A stretch of DNA of 64,000 bases from Rathayibacter sp. VKM Ac-2760 (GCF_009834185.1 NZ_CP047173.1:868001-932000), one strand, 5' to 3'. Numbered from the stretch's first letter, positions 1 through 9,041 are shown. Numbers and translations: made by a program. Notes: a model not told the origin generated them from the letters alone.

Positions 1-752
1 TCCCCGGAACCGCGAAGAGCGCCTACATCGCCCGCTGGGGCGTGCCGTACATCTGGCAGGCGGGCGGCGACATCATCGAGAGCGACGGTGAGGGCACCTA
101 CGAGTCGGTCATCGATTCCCCCGAGACCGCCGAGGCGATGACCTTCATCCGCACGCAGTTCTGCACCCCGGGCAACGTCGTGCCGGGGTCGTTGAATCTC
201 ACCACCGGCGACTCGCCCTTCTTCGCAGAGGGCACCGCGGGCATCTACCTGACCGGGCCCTACAACATCCCGAACTTCGACCGCGCCGTGGGAAAGGAGA
301 ACGTCGAGGTCGTGCCGATGCCCGCAGGGCCCGCCAGTACGACGACCTTCGCCGAGGGCGAGAACATCTACTTCGGCGCGAGCTCGACGAAGGCGGAGCA
401 GCAGAAGGCTCTGGCCGAGTACCTGATCTCTCCCGAGGCCCAGGAGCTCGCCATGGATGTCCAGCCCGCCGATTCGACGACGGTGAGCCAGCCCGTCGTC
501 CGTCTCTCGGTGAACAAGAACGTCGACGTCGCCGACGTGCTCGGAGACGAGCGCTGGCAGGTCGTCGCGGACTCCTACGACGACGACGCCAAGACGTTCA
601 CCTGGTCGATCAACTACAACCCCATCCGCCAGGCCCTCGCCGACGGCATGAACGCCATGATGGCGGACTGCAACAGCGACATCCCGGCCGGCCTGGCTTC
701 CATCGACAGCACCATCACCACCGAATTGAAGAACCAGGATCTGCTGAAGTGA
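1..752 (+). CDS. Carbohydrate ABC transporter substrate-binding protein, 5' part outside the window
   Basis: The last 250 or so codons of an extracellular binding protein of a carbohydrate ABC importer. The frame is open to the window edge, so the start, signal peptide and lipobox lie upstream. What is visible is the C-terminal part of a MalE-like fold: PYIWQAGGDII near the beginning, FFAEGTAGIYLTGPYNIP in the middle, and a helical end with EYLISPEAQELA. In this family the protein captures a sugar outside the membrane and hands it to two permeases, which are the next two genes. Its stop overlaps the next start (GTGA, 749-752), so the genes are translationally coupled. No ATPase gene follows anywhere in the operon, so a shared MsiK-type ATPase elsewhere is inferred. 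The substrate is not readable from the sequence; the downstream genes point to a galactoside or sugar acid. Confidence 0.93.
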   Translation, partial: PGTAKSAYIARWGVPYIWQAGGDIIESDGEGTYESVIDSPETAEAMTFIRTQFCTPGNVVPGSLNLTTGDSPFFAEGTAGIYLTGPYNIPNFDRAVGKENVEVVPMPAGPASTTTFAEGENIYFGASSTKAEQQKALAEYLISPEAQELAMDVQPADSTTVSQPVVRLSVNKNVDVADVLGDERWQVVADSYDDDAKTFTWSINYNPIRQALADGMNAMMADCNSDIPAGLASIDSTITTELKNQDLLK

Positions 753-1732
753 CCTCGAAGCCCACCGAACGACCGATCACCTCGGGGGGTGTCGGCCTCG
801 CCCCTTCACGGCCGATTCCCCCCACGGTCCGCAGTGCCGGCGCCGGCCGCACCAGGAGGCCCCGCTTCACGCTCCGCTCGCTGATCCCCTGGATGTTCCT
901 GCTGCCCGGCCTGGTCTTCGCGCTGGTGTTCAAGTTCATCCCGATGATCGAGGGATTCCGCTTGAGCGCCTTCAAGGTGCAGCCCTTCCTCGGCGACGTC
1001 TTCGTGGGCTTCGAGAACTACAGCGCGGTGCTCACCGACCAGCGCTTCCTGGATTCGCTCGGGCACACGGTCGTACTGGGCGTAGGACAGACCATCGGAG
1101 CCCTCCTCCTGGGCTTCCTCCTCGCACTGCTGCTCGAAGGTCAGTCGCGGAGCCTGTTCCTGGTGCGCACGGCGGTCTTCCTCCCCGTCGTCACCGCCCT
1201 CGCGGTGGTCGGCGAGATCTGGCGCATCCTGTACTTCCCCACCGAGACCGGGTTCATCAACTCGATCCTCGGCGTCTTCGGACTGCCCGCCCAGGAGTTC
1301 CTGAGCGATCCGAATTCGGCTCTCTTCTACGTCATGGTCGTCGGGATCTGGACGGGCGCGCCCTACAACATGGTGATCATCCTCGCGGGGCTCGCCGGCA
1401 TCGACCGCACGCTCTACGAAGCCGCGGCCGTCGACGGAGTCTCCGTGTGGCAGCGCATGCGCTACATCGTCCTGCCGGGACTGCGCTCAGCGGTCTCGGT
1501 CGTGCTGACCCTCGCGGCGATCCGGAGTCTCCGGACCTTCACAGAGGTGTACGTGCTGACCGGTGGTGGTCCCGCCGGCTCGACCGAGGTGTGGATGACC
1601 CGGGTCTACTCGCTCGGCTTCCAGAACAACAACCTCGGGGTGGCGTCGGCCGCGTCCGTGCTGCTGCTGGTCGCCACCCTGGTGCTCACCCTCGGGGTCC
1701 GCATCCTCTCCTCCAGAAAGGCCGCCGCATGA
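749..1732 (+). CDS. Carbohydrate ABC transporter permease, MalF type
   Basis: Integral membrane permease of 327 residues, the usual length for a MalF-like subunit of a CUT1-family sugar importer. After a Pro/Arg-rich cytoplasmic start, the first membrane helix (about residues 46-68, MFLLPGLVFALVFKFIP) is followed by further hydrophobic segments. The cytoplasmic EAA loop that docks with the ATPase is clear at about residues 224-243 (EAAAVDGVSVWQRMRYIVLP). The GTG start at 749 overlaps the stop of the binding protein, and the stop overlaps the ATG of the second permease (ATGA, 1729-1732), so all three are translated in a chain. It forms the channel together with the next gene product. Family assignment is secure; the sugar carried is inferred only from the operon. 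Confidence 0.95.
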   Translation: MTSKPTERPITSGGVGLAPSRPIPPTVRSAGAGRTRRPRFTLRSLIPWMFLLPGLVFALVFKFIPMIEGFRLSAFKVQPFLGDVFVGFENYSAVLTDQRFLDSLGHTVVLGVGQTIGALLLGFLLALLLEGQSRSLFLVRTAVFLPVVTALAVVGEIWRILYFPTETGFINSILGVFGLPAQEFLSDPNSALFYVMVVGIWTGAPYNMVIILAGLAGIDRTLYEAAAVDGVSVWQRMRYIVLPGLRSAVSVVLTLAAIRSLRTFTEVYVLTGGGPAGSTEVWMTRVYSLGFQNNNLGVASAASVLLLVATLVLTLGVRILSSRKAAA

Positions 1733-2667
1733 TCCCCACTTCTCCGGCCGCACCCGACACGGCGCTCGCCGCTCTGCGGCCGGCGAAGGACAAGGCCACC
1801 CGCGCGAACACGCAGTTCGACACGGCGCTGGGCTGGCGGCCCGGGTTCGGTGTCGCCACCCTCGTGCGCATCCTGATCTGCGCCGTGGTGCTCTTCGTCT
1901 TCGCCGCTCCCTTCATCACCATCATCTCGGGAGCCTTCGACGCCAGCACCGACTCGACGAGGGTCAGCCTCTTCCCCAACAATCCCTCGCTCCTGCCCGC
2001 CCAGGTCGCCGCCGACAAGGGCATCTGGGGGTACTTCGCCAACTCGCTGATCATCGTCGGCGGCGGGCTCCTTCTGCAGATCGCGATCTCGATCCTGACC
2101 GCCTACGCGCTGGCCAGGCACCGCTTCCTCGGACAGTCGATCGTCCTGCTGCTCTTCCTGCTGACGATGATGCTGCCCGAAGAGGTCATCGCGATCCCGC
2201 TCTCGCAGGTCATCGGCAACATCCCCGTGCTCGGCATCAGTCTCCGCGGCACCGTGTTCGGCGTGATCCTGCCCGTCGCGGTCTGGGGGTTCTCGATCCT
2301 CATCATGACCGAGTTCATGAAGGACATCCCTCAGGAGATCGAGGAGGCGGCCCGCCTCGACGGCGTCGGCGAGCTCCGGATGCTGTGGTCGATCATCCTG
2401 CCCCTGTGCAAGCCGGTGCTCGGAGTCGTGACGATCTTCGGATTCATGATGATCTGGGACCAGTACCTGCTTCCTCTGATCGCCGCGAACGATCCGAGCG
2501 ACTACACCCTCACGGTGGCCCTGAGTGTGCTGCGCACCGACGCCCAGACAGGCCCGGGCGTGCTGCTCTTCGGCGCTCTGCTCGCTCTCATCCCCAGCCT
2601 CATCGTGTACCTGCTCATGCAGAAGTCGCTCATCCGCGGCATCACGTCCGGCGCAACGAAAGGCTGA
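1729..2667 (+). CDS. Carbohydrate ABC transporter permease, MalG type
   Basis: Second permease of the importer, 312 residues from the ATG at 1729. A longer frame reading back to 1447 exists, but the ATGA overlap with the preceding gene and the normal length of about 300 residues favour 1729. A long polar N-terminus precedes the first membrane helix (about 45-65, VRILICAVVLFVFAAPF). The EAA loop lies near residues 203-228 (EEAARLDGVGELRMLW), and the C-terminus ends in the short basic tail typical of MalG proteins. The stop at 2665-2667 is followed five bases later by the glucarate dehydratase start, so import and catabolism are transcribed together. Function as channel partner of the preceding permease is certain at family level. 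Confidence 0.95.
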   Translation: MIPTSPAAPDTALAALRPAKDKATRANTQFDTALGWRPGFGVATLVRILICAVVLFVFAAPFITIISGAFDASTDSTRVSLFPNNPSLLPAQVAADKGIWGYFANSLIIVGGGLLLQIAISILTAYALARHRFLGQSIVLLLFLLTMMLPEEVIAIPLSQVIGNIPVLGISLRGTVFGVILPVAVWGFSILIMTEFMKDIPQEIEEAARLDGVGELRMLWSIILPLCKPVLGVVTIFGFMMIWDQYLLPLIAANDPSDYTLTVALSVLRTDAQTGPGVLLFGALLALIPSLIVYLLMQKSLIRGITSGATKG

Positions 2668-2672
2668 CGACC

Positions 2673-3995
2673 ATGACGATCCTCACTCCCACCCCCTCGA
2701 CCCCCGACGGGCAGCCGGTCGAGCTCGACTCCACCGGCAGGCCGGAGCACCGCATCACGGACCTCGTCATCACGCCGATCGCCTTCCGCGACCCCGCGCT
2801 GCTGAACTCCAACGGCGTGCACGAACCACTCGCCCTCCGCACGATCGTCCAGCTGGTCGTCGCCGACGGCAGCGTCGTCGGCCTCGGCGAGGGCTCGGGC
2901 GAGCGCGAGGTCCTCGACCGGCTCGAGGTCGTCAGGCCCGCAGTCCTCGGGCTCAGCGTCTTCGACCTCAACGGGATCGAAGCGGCGATCAACACGGCAC
3001 TGGGCGGCGACGACGGCGGACTGACCCGCATCCAGCGCCGCGTCGTCTACTCGATCATCGATGTCGCCTGCCACGACGCCCAGGGCAGGATCATCGGAGT
3101 TCCCGTCAGCGAGCTGCTCGGCGGCGCCGTCCGCACGGAGGTGCCGTACAGCGCGTACCTCTTCTACAAGTGGGCCGGGCATCCGGCGGCCGACGGCAGC
3201 ACGGCCGACGACGAATGGGGTGCGGCCCTCGACCCCGCAGGCATCGTGAAGCAGGCCCGGCAGCTGATCGACGAGTACGGGTTCGGGTCGATCAAGCTCA
3301 AGGCCGGCGTCTTCCCGCCCGAGCAGGAGATCGCGGCCATCCGCGCACTCGCGGAGGCGTTCCCCGATCTGCCGCTGCGCATCGATCCGAACGGCGCGTG
3401 GACCGTCGAGACCTCCCTCATGGTCGCGGACGAGCTTCGGGACGTGCTGCAGTACCTGGAGGACCCGACGCTCACCCTCGACGGCATGTCGGCCGTGGCG
3501 GAGTCGGCCGGGATCCCGCTCGCCACCAACATGTGCGTGGTCGCCTTCGAGCAGATCAAGGAGGCGCTCGAGAAGAACGCGGTGCAGATCATCCTGAGCG
3601 ACCACCACTACTGGGGCGGTCTCCGGCACACCCGGGAGCTCGGCGCCATCTGCGACACGCTCGGCATCGGTCTGTCGATGCACTCGAACTCGCACCTCGG
3701 CATCTCGCTCGCCGCGATGACGCACGTCGCTGCGGCATCACCGACACTCACCTACGCGTGCGACACGCACTACCCGTGGAACCACGCCGACGAGATCGTG
3801 AAGCCCGGCGTCCTGGCGATCCGGGACGGCTCGGTCGCCGTGCCCACCGGCCCGGGCCTCGGAGTGGAACTCGACCTCGAGGCCCTCGAACGCCAGCACC
3901 GCGTCTACGTGGAGTCGGGCCGCACCACCCGGGAGGACACGGTCTACATGCGCTCCATCGACCCCGACTACGACCCGACGCTGCCCCGATTCTGA
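2673..3995 (+). CDS. gudD: D-glucarate dehydratase, enolase superfamily
   Basis: Cytoplasmic Mg-dependent dehydratase, 440 residues. It converts D-glucarate (and usually L-idarate) to 5-keto-4-deoxyglucarate, the first step of glucarate breakdown. All family landmarks are visible: the KxK pair in SIKLKAG (Lys208, Lys210), metal ligands Asp238 (DPNGAW), Glu263 (YLEDP) and Asn286 (ATNMC), and the catalytic His337 in SMHSNSHLGIS. SDHHYWGG, which is characteristic of glucarate dehydratase rather than other acid sugar dehydratases, lies between them. The ATG at 2673 is chosen because it starts just after the permease gene and gives the family length; frames extending further upstream run through the permease. 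Its stop overlaps the next start (TGATG). A related role on galactarate cannot be excluded, but the motif pattern matches the glucarate enzyme. Confidence 0.93.
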   Translation: MTILTPTPSTPDGQPVELDSTGRPEHRITDLVITPIAFRDPALLNSNGVHEPLALRTIVQLVVADGSVVGLGEGSGEREVLDRLEVVRPAVLGLSVFDLNGIEAAINTALGGDDGGLTRIQRRVVYSIIDVACHDAQGRIIGVPVSELLGGAVRTEVPYSAYLFYKWAGHPAADGSTADDEWGAALDPAGIVKQARQLIDEYGFGSIKLKAGVFPPEQEIAAIRALAEAFPDLPLRIDPNGAWTVETSLMVADELRDVLQYLEDPTLTLDGMSAVAESAGIPLATNMCVVAFEQIKEALEKNAVQIILSDHHYWGGLRHTRELGAICDTLGIGLSMHSNSHLGISLAAMTHVAAASPTLTYACDTHYPWNHADEIVKPGVLAIRDGSVAVPTGPGLGVELDLEALERQHRVYVESGRTTREDTVYMRSIDPDYDPTLPRF

Positions 3996-5263
3996 TGGGC
4001 TCGTTCCAGACCGGGTCCTCCTTCGATTCCACGGCGTACCTCTACCCGTGGGACGTGGTGGGCGACCCCGCTGCCGCTCGGCGCATCGCGCGGTCGGGCG
4101 TCTCGAGCGTCACCCTGGCTGCCGCGTACCACTCCGTTCGGGCGGCGACGCCACGTCATCCCGGGCATCGCGTCGTCGAGGCCCGCACCGCCGCGCTGTA
4201 CGTGCCCGTGCGGGAGCGCGCGTGGGCGGGCCAGCGTCTCACGCCCGGCGACGGTGCGGCCTGGGCCGGACACGACTCGTTCGCCAGGGCTCGCGATGCA
4301 CTCGCCCAGGCGGGTCTCGCCAGCCGGGCCTGGCTCGCGCTGACGCACGCCGACGGCATCGCCGCCGGTGGTACGTCATCACCGGTCGCGCCCGACCTGT
4401 GCACGACGAACGCGTTCGGCGACGTCTACACCTACTCTCTCTGCCCCTCGAGCGAGGAGGTCCGGCAGTACGCCGCCACGCTGACCTCCGAGTGCGTCGC
4501 ACTGGCGGGCGTCGACAGCGTGATCCTCGAGGCCGTGGGCCCGATGGGCTTCGGCCATCTGAGCGCGCACGAGAAGACGGCGGGGGCCGACCACGGCCCT
4601 CTCGGAGAGGCGCTCCTGTCGGTGTGCTTCTGCGAGGCATGCTGCTCGGCCTACGACGAACGGAGCGGGGCGGATGCTCTGCGGCAGTCGGTCCGCGAGG
4701 CGCTCTCCCGTGCACCGGGCACGTCGTCGGCGCTCGACGACGGTCTGCGGACCGCGCTCGGCGACACGACCGCCGACGTGCTGCTCGAGAGCCGGCGTTC
4801 GGCCTCTCTCGCACTCCGGACAGCCGTTCTCGACGCGGCCCGGTCGGCTGGAGCGTCGAGGGTGACCATGCACTCCTCGACCGAGACCTGGGCGACGGGG
4901 CCGTTCAGCGCTCTTCTCGACGACGCACGCGACCTGGACGGTGTCGTCGCCGCCGCGTGGGCGCAGGGGCCGGAGAGCGTCGTCGAGGTGTCACGACTCG
5001 CTCGAGCCGCGCATCCCTCGCTCGCCATCGGGGCGTACTGCACGGTCCTGCCCCCCACCCCGATCGATGTGCCGCAGACCGTCCGGCACTGGTCCGCCCT
5101 CCTCGAGGCCGGCGCCACCGAACTGCACCTGTACCACGCCGGTCTTGCATCGGATGCTCGGCTCGACCTGCTCGAAGCGGCGCTCGACCAGGTCGAGGCC
5201 GCCGACTCCACCCGGACCCGCACTGCCCCGTCACCCCTCGCGAAGGAGCCCTCCCATGACTGA
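3995..5263 (+). CDS. Uncharacterised protein of the glucarate operon, possibly a TIM-barrel hydrolase
   Basis: I do not recognise this 422-residue cytoplasmic protein. No signal peptide or membrane segment is visible. The ATG at 3995 shares bases with the dehydratase stop (TGATG), and the end overlaps the aldolase start by eight bases, so it is firmly inside the operon. N-terminal sequence STAYLYPWDVVGDPAAARRI leads into alternating strand and helix stretches. A central cysteine cluster, CFCEACCSAYDE, resembles the C-x-C-x-x-C pattern seen in several hypothetical glycosyl-hydrolase-like barrels. Strand-like segments such as GVDSVILEAVG, SRVTMHSS and ATELHLYHAGL fit a (beta/alpha)8 barrel, and the Glu in VILEAVG could be catalytic. 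Position between the dehydratase and the aldolase suggests a step in uptake or breakdown of the same substrate, for example release of the acid from a conjugate. That is inference only. Confidence 0.85.
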   Translation: MGSFQTGSSFDSTAYLYPWDVVGDPAAARRIARSGVSSVTLAAAYHSVRAATPRHPGHRVVEARTAALYVPVRERAWAGQRLTPGDGAAWAGHDSFARARDALAQAGLASRAWLALTHADGIAAGGTSSPVAPDLCTTNAFGDVYTYSLCPSSEEVRQYAATLTSECVALAGVDSVILEAVGPMGFGHLSAHEKTAGADHGPLGEALLSVCFCEACCSAYDERSGADALRQSVREALSRAPGTSSALDDGLRTALGDTTADVLLESRRSASLALRTAVLDAARSAGASRVTMHSSTETWATGPFSALLDDARDLDGVVAAAWAQGPESVVEVSRLARAAHPSLAIGAYCTVLPPTPIDVPQTVRHWSALLEAGATELHLYHAGLASDARLDLLEAALDQVEAADSTRTRTAPSPLAKEPSHD

Positions 5264-5906
5264 GCTGACCCAGAGACTCGGCGACCGACCGATCGTGGCC
5301 GTGCTGCGCGCCTCCGAGTCGACCGCCTTCATCCCCGTCTGCGACGTGCTGTTCGACGAGGGCTTCCCGGCTGTCGAGATCACGATGACGACGCCCGGAG
5401 CCCTGCAGGTCATCGCGGACATCCGCAGACGGATGCCCTCCGACGCGGTGGTCGGCGCCGGCACGGTTCGCACACTCGCCCAGGTCGACGGTGCGATCGA
5501 CGCCGGGGCGCAGTTCCTGGTCAGCCAGATCACCTCGCCCGAGCTCGTCGCCGCTGCAGCCGCGCGCGGTGTGCCCTTCATCCCCGGCGCCCTCACCCCG
5601 ACGGAGATCGTCCATGCCTGGCAGCTCGGGGTCGAAGCGGTCAAGGTGTCGCCCATCGGGCCGGTCGGCGGCCTCGACTACCTCGCCGAACTCATCGGGC
5701 CGCTCCCCGAGATCGCCCTGTTCCCCACCGGTGGCGTCCTGATCAGTCAGGCGGCGGACTACCTCGACACCGGTGCTTCGATCATCGGCCTGAGCAGGGA
5801 CCTCGTTCGCGACGCCTTCACCGACGGCAGCCTCGACGAGCTGCGCGAGCGCGCCCACTTCGTGGTCGACTCCGTCGCGGCGCGCCGGACCGCGCAGCCG
5901 GCCTGA
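5256..5906 (+). CDS. eda: KDPG/KHG-type class I aldolase
   Basis: Bifunctional 4-hydroxy-2-oxoglutarate/2-dehydro-3-deoxy-phosphogluconate aldolase family, 216 residues, the normal family length. Class I motifs are present: RPIVAVLR at the first strand, the catalytic Glu in PAVEITMTTPGAL, GAGTVRT, QFLVSQITSPEL, and the Schiff-base lysine in VEAVKVSPIG. FPTGGV lies near the phosphate pocket. Family members cleave 2-keto-3-deoxy sugar acids to pyruvate and an aldehyde. Because the preceding gene makes 5-keto-4-deoxyglucarate and the following gene reduces tartronate semialdehyde, this enzyme probably does the cleavage that GarL performs in E. coli. That role is inferred from context. The start overlaps the previous gene by eight bases, which again indicates coupling. 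Confidence 0.92.
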   Translation: MTELTQRLGDRPIVAVLRASESTAFIPVCDVLFDEGFPAVEITMTTPGALQVIADIRRRMPSDAVVGAGTVRTLAQVDGAIDAGAQFLVSQITSPELVAAAAARGVPFIPGALTPTEIVHAWQLGVEAVKVSPIGPVGGLDYLAELIGPLPEIALFPTGGVLISQAADYLDTGASIIGLSRDLVRDAFTDGSLDELRERAHFVVDSVAARRTAQPA

Positions 5907-5952
5907 CTCCTTCTCCCGTCCCGTCACACCCACCTACAGATCCAGGAACCTC

Positions 5953-6846
5953 ATGCAGAAGATCGCCTTCATCGGACTCGGGATCATGGGACTGCCCATG
6001 GCGAAGAACCTCGTCGACGCCCGCTTCGACGTCACCGGCTTCAACCGGTCCAGCGCCAACCTCGACGCTCTCCTCGAGCACGGCGGGCGGCGAGCCGGCA
6101 GCGTCGCCGAGGCCGTGGACGGCGCCGATGTCGTCATCACCGTGCTGCCCGATTCCCCCGACGTGGAGGGGGTGGTACTCGGAGAGGGCGGAGTGCTGGA
6201 GTCGGTGAAGAGCGGCGCCCTGCTCGTCGACGCGAGCTCGATCGCACCCGCGACGGCCCGCCGAGTGGCGGAGGCGGCCGCAGCCGTCGGAGTGCGGGCG
6301 CTGGACGCTCCGGTCAGCGGAGGCGAACAGGGCGCCATCGACGGCGCGCTGTCGATCATGGTCGGCGGTGCGGCCGAGGACTTCGAGGCCGCGCGAGACG
6401 TCTTCGCCGCGATGGGGAGCACGATCGTGCACGTCGGCCCCAGCGGATCGGGCCAGACGGTCAAAGCCGCGAACCAGCTCATCGTCGCCGGCACCATCCA
6501 GCTGGTCGCCGAGGCCCTCACCTTCCTCGACGCCCACGATGCCGACCTCGAGGCCGCCGTGAGCGTGCTCGCCGGGGGGCTCGCCGGAAACCGCATCCTC
6601 GATCGCAAGGCGGCCGGGATGATCGCGCACTCCTTCGCGCCGGGGTTCCGCATCGGACTGCACCACAAGGACCTCGGCATCGTGCTGGCCGCCGCCCGGG
6701 AAGCAGGAGTGGTCGTCCCGGTCGGAGCGCTGCTCGGCCAGCTCATGGCATCGATGGTCGCGAACGGCGACGGCGGGCTCGACCACTCCGCCCTGCTCCT
6801 CGGAGTGGAGCGCCTCTCGGGCCGGGGGAGCGTGGGGGGCGCATGA
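5953..6846 (+). CDS. garR: 2-hydroxy-3-oxopropionate (tartronate semialdehyde) reductase
   Basis: Beta-hydroxyacid dehydrogenase of 297 residues that uses NAD(P)H to reduce tartronate semialdehyde to D-glycerate. The Rossmann motif GLGIMGLPMAKNL is at residues 8-20. The substrate-binding motif DAPVSGGEQGAIDGAL follows in the second quarter, and the catalytic lysine is in GQTVKAANQ (about residue 175). The helical C-terminal domain ends as in GarR/GlxR. The sequence alone would also allow 3-hydroxyisobutyrate dehydrogenase, but the glucarate dehydratase and aldolase upstream make the glycerate branch much more likely. It sits 46 bases after the aldolase and overlaps the next start by four bases (ATGA, 6843-6846). 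No glycerate kinase of the GarK type is visible in the operon. Confidence 0.92.
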   Translation: MQKIAFIGLGIMGLPMAKNLVDARFDVTGFNRSSANLDALLEHGGRRAGSVAEAVDGADVVITVLPDSPDVEGVVLGEGGVLESVKSGALLVDASSIAPATARRVAEAAAAVGVRALDAPVSGGEQGAIDGALSIMVGGAAEDFEAARDVFAAMGSTIVHVGPSGSGQTVKAANQLIVAGTIQLVAEALTFLDAHDADLEAAVSVLAGGLAGNRILDRKAAGMIAHSFAPGFRIGLHHKDLGIVLAAAREAGVVVPVGALLGQLMASMVANGDGGLDHSALLLGVERLSGRGSVGGA

Positions 6847-9041
6847 TCCGTGCAGCGGAGCCTCGCAGGAGCCCGACAACCGTCCGAGTCACTCCGGAGC
6901 CGTCCTCCGTGGCGGATGTCGTCACACCCACCGAGGAGATCTTCGTCTGGCGAGCCGGTGCCCTGACGGTGTCCTTCGGCTCGGGGGAGCACCCGGTCCG
7001 GATCGTGGGCGTGAACGCCGGACCGGAGCAGGTCGTCACCGAGGCGACCCAGCCGCTCGTCGAGGCCATCATCACGGGCGACGGCCGCGCTCGGAACACC
7101 ACCCGCTTCACCCATACGGGAGTCGGGGCGCGCCTTCGTCTCGCCGACATCCGCGAATCGGTGATCGACGGCGTCGCGCGCCTCGAGATCGATCAGCGCG
7201 ACACTCGGACGGGTCTCGTCGTGACGGTGACCTTCACGGCGTCTCCCGACATCGCGGGTGCCCGTGTCAGGACGTCGGTCCGCAACGAGGGTTCGGCGCC
7301 GGTCGTACTGGAGGCGCTGTCCACGGTCGCGATCGGTGCGCTCGTCAGTCACGGCGACGACCCGCACGACGCGCTCCTGCACTCGGGATCCGGCGAGCAG
7401 CTCGCCGAGAACCGCTGGGTGGTGACGAAGGCCTGGTCGCAGGCAGGGCTCGGCGACTTCCACTCCGGGATCAACCACCAGCCCGGACGCGGTTACACCG
7501 CGGCGACAGGGACCTCGACCTGGACGACGGCTCGCGCGCTGCCCACGGGGGTGCTCGAACACCCCGTCTCCGGTCGCGCGATCGCCTGGCAGCTGGAGCA
7601 CAACGGCGGCTGGCGCTGGGAGATCGACAACCAGCGCGAAGGCGAGGACGCGCTGGCTCTCGTCCTGCTCGGCCCGACGGACCTCCATCATCACTGGGCC
7701 GAGGAACTCGTCCCCGGAGCGGACTTCGAGTCCGTCCCCGCATCGTTCACCGTCGGCAGCGCCGGCGCGGCGAGCGCAGTCGCCGAGCTGACACGGCATC
7801 GTCGCTGGCTCCGACGAGCACAACGAGCGGACACGTCGTCGCTCCTCGTCTTCAACGACTTCATGAACACGATCCTCGGCGATCCGACGACCGAGCGGCT
7901 GCTCCCTCTCATCGCCGCTGCCGCCGCAGTCGGGGCGGAGTGCTTCTGCATCGACGCCGGCTGGTACGACGACAGCGAGGAGGGCGACTGGTGGCCGAGC
8001 GTCGGCGAGTGGCTCCCGTCGACACGACGGTTCCCCGGAGGCGGGCTGGTTCGAGTCACTGAGGCGATCCGCTCCCGCGGAATGAAGGTGGGCATCTGGG
8101 TCGAGCCCGAGGTCATCGGAGTCCGCAGCCCCCTCGCCGACACGCTCCCCGCCGACGCGTTCCTGCAGCGACACGGAATCCGTGTCCGCGAGCACGACCG
8201 CTACTTCCTCGATCTGCGCAACGAGGCAGCCCGGGAGCACCTCGATCGGACCTTCGATCGACTCATCGCCGACTTCGGTGTGCGCTTCTTCAAGCTCGAC
8301 TACAACGTCACTCCCGGCGCGGGGACGGACCTCGACGCCTTCTCGGCAGGGGCCGGGCTCCTCGCGCACAACCGCGCGCACCTGAGCTGGTTCGCCGCGC
8401 TCCGGGCTCGGCACCCGGACGTGGTGTTCGAGAACTGCGGCTCGGGCGCCATGCGCTCCGACTTCGGGATGATGGAGGTCTTCGACCTGCAGTCGACGTC
8501 GGACCAGCAGGACTTCCGGCTGTACCCGCCCATCGCCGCCGCCGCACCGATGCAGATGCTCCCCGAGCAGGCGGCCAGCTGGGCGTACCCGCAGCCGTGG
8601 ATGAGCCAGGAGGAGATCGCGTTCACCATGGTGACGGGCCTGTCCGGCCGTCTCTACCTGTCCGGCTTCCTCAACCGGATGAACGAGGAGCAGTTCGCCC
8701 TCGTCGAAGAGGCGGTCCGAGTGTTCACCGAACTGCGCTTCGACATCGCGGAAGCCGTTCCCGAGTGGCCGAGCGGCTACCCGGACTGGGATGCACCCGC
8801 ACTCTCACTGCGGCTGCGAGCCGCCGGCCGGTCGATCCTCTACGTCTGGCATCGGAGCGAATCGAACAGCGAGACCCTCGAACTCGACCTCGGCACGAAC
8901 GCGACGCCGGCCTCGCTGCGGCAGATCTATCCGGCTTCCGCGCCGGCCTGGACGATCTCCGGGAACGGAGACGGCCGGATCGCTCTCAGCCCGCCTGCTC
9001 CCGGTGTCTCGGCACGGATCTATGAACTCACCATCGACTGA
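6843..9041 (+). CDS. Alpha-galactosidase-type glycoside hydrolase, GH36
   Basis: Intracellular retaining glycosidase of 732 residues without a signal peptide. An N-terminal beta-sandwich of about 300 residues is followed by the barrel, with FNDFMNTILGDPT opening it and the conserved DAGWYDD. The nucleophile is Asp486 in FFKLDYN. The acid/base is Asp554 in STSDQQD, preceded by FENCGSGAMRSD. A short C-terminal beta domain closes the protein. These motifs place it in GH36 (clan GH-D), so it should remove terminal alpha-galactosyl residues from imported oligosaccharides; alpha-N-acetylgalactosaminidase is an alternative within the same family. The ATG overlaps the reductase stop. Its presence beside glucarate genes suggests that the imported compound is a galactoside carrying an acidic sugar, which is inference. 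Confidence 0.92.
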   Translation: MIRAAEPRRSPTTVRVTPEPSSVADVVTPTEEIFVWRAGALTVSFGSGEHPVRIVGVNAGPEQVVTEATQPLVEAIITGDGRARNTTRFTHTGVGARLRLADIRESVIDGVARLEIDQRDTRTGLVVTVTFTASPDIAGARVRTSVRNEGSAPVVLEALSTVAIGALVSHGDDPHDALLHSGSGEQLAENRWVVTKAWSQAGLGDFHSGINHQPGRGYTAATGTSTWTTARALPTGVLEHPVSGRAIAWQLEHNGGWRWEIDNQREGEDALALVLLGPTDLHHHWAEELVPGADFESVPASFTVGSAGAASAVAELTRHRRWLRRAQRADTSSLLVFNDFMNTILGDPTTERLLPLIAAAAAVGAECFCIDAGWYDDSEEGDWWPSVGEWLPSTRRFPGGGLVRVTEAIRSRGMKVGIWVEPEVIGVRSPLADTLPADAFLQRHGIRVREHDRYFLDLRNEAAREHLDRTFDRLIADFGVRFFKLDYNVTPGAGTDLDAFSAGAGLLAHNRAHLSWFAALRARHPDVVFENCGSGAMRSDFGMMEVFDLQSTSDQQDFRLYPPIAAAAPMQMLPEQAASWAYPQPWMSQEEIAFTMVTGLSGRLYLSGFLNRMNEEQFALVEEAVRVFTELRFDIAEAVPEWPSGYPDWDAPALSLRLRAAGRSILYVWHRSESNSETLELDLGTNATPASLRQIYPASAPAWTISGNGDGRIALSPPAPGVSARIYELTID

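Noticed and set aside
5934..8414. Minus-strand frame of 826 codons
   Set aside because: Antisense to the reductase and GH36 genes, which carry complete catalytic motifs and are coupled to the operon.
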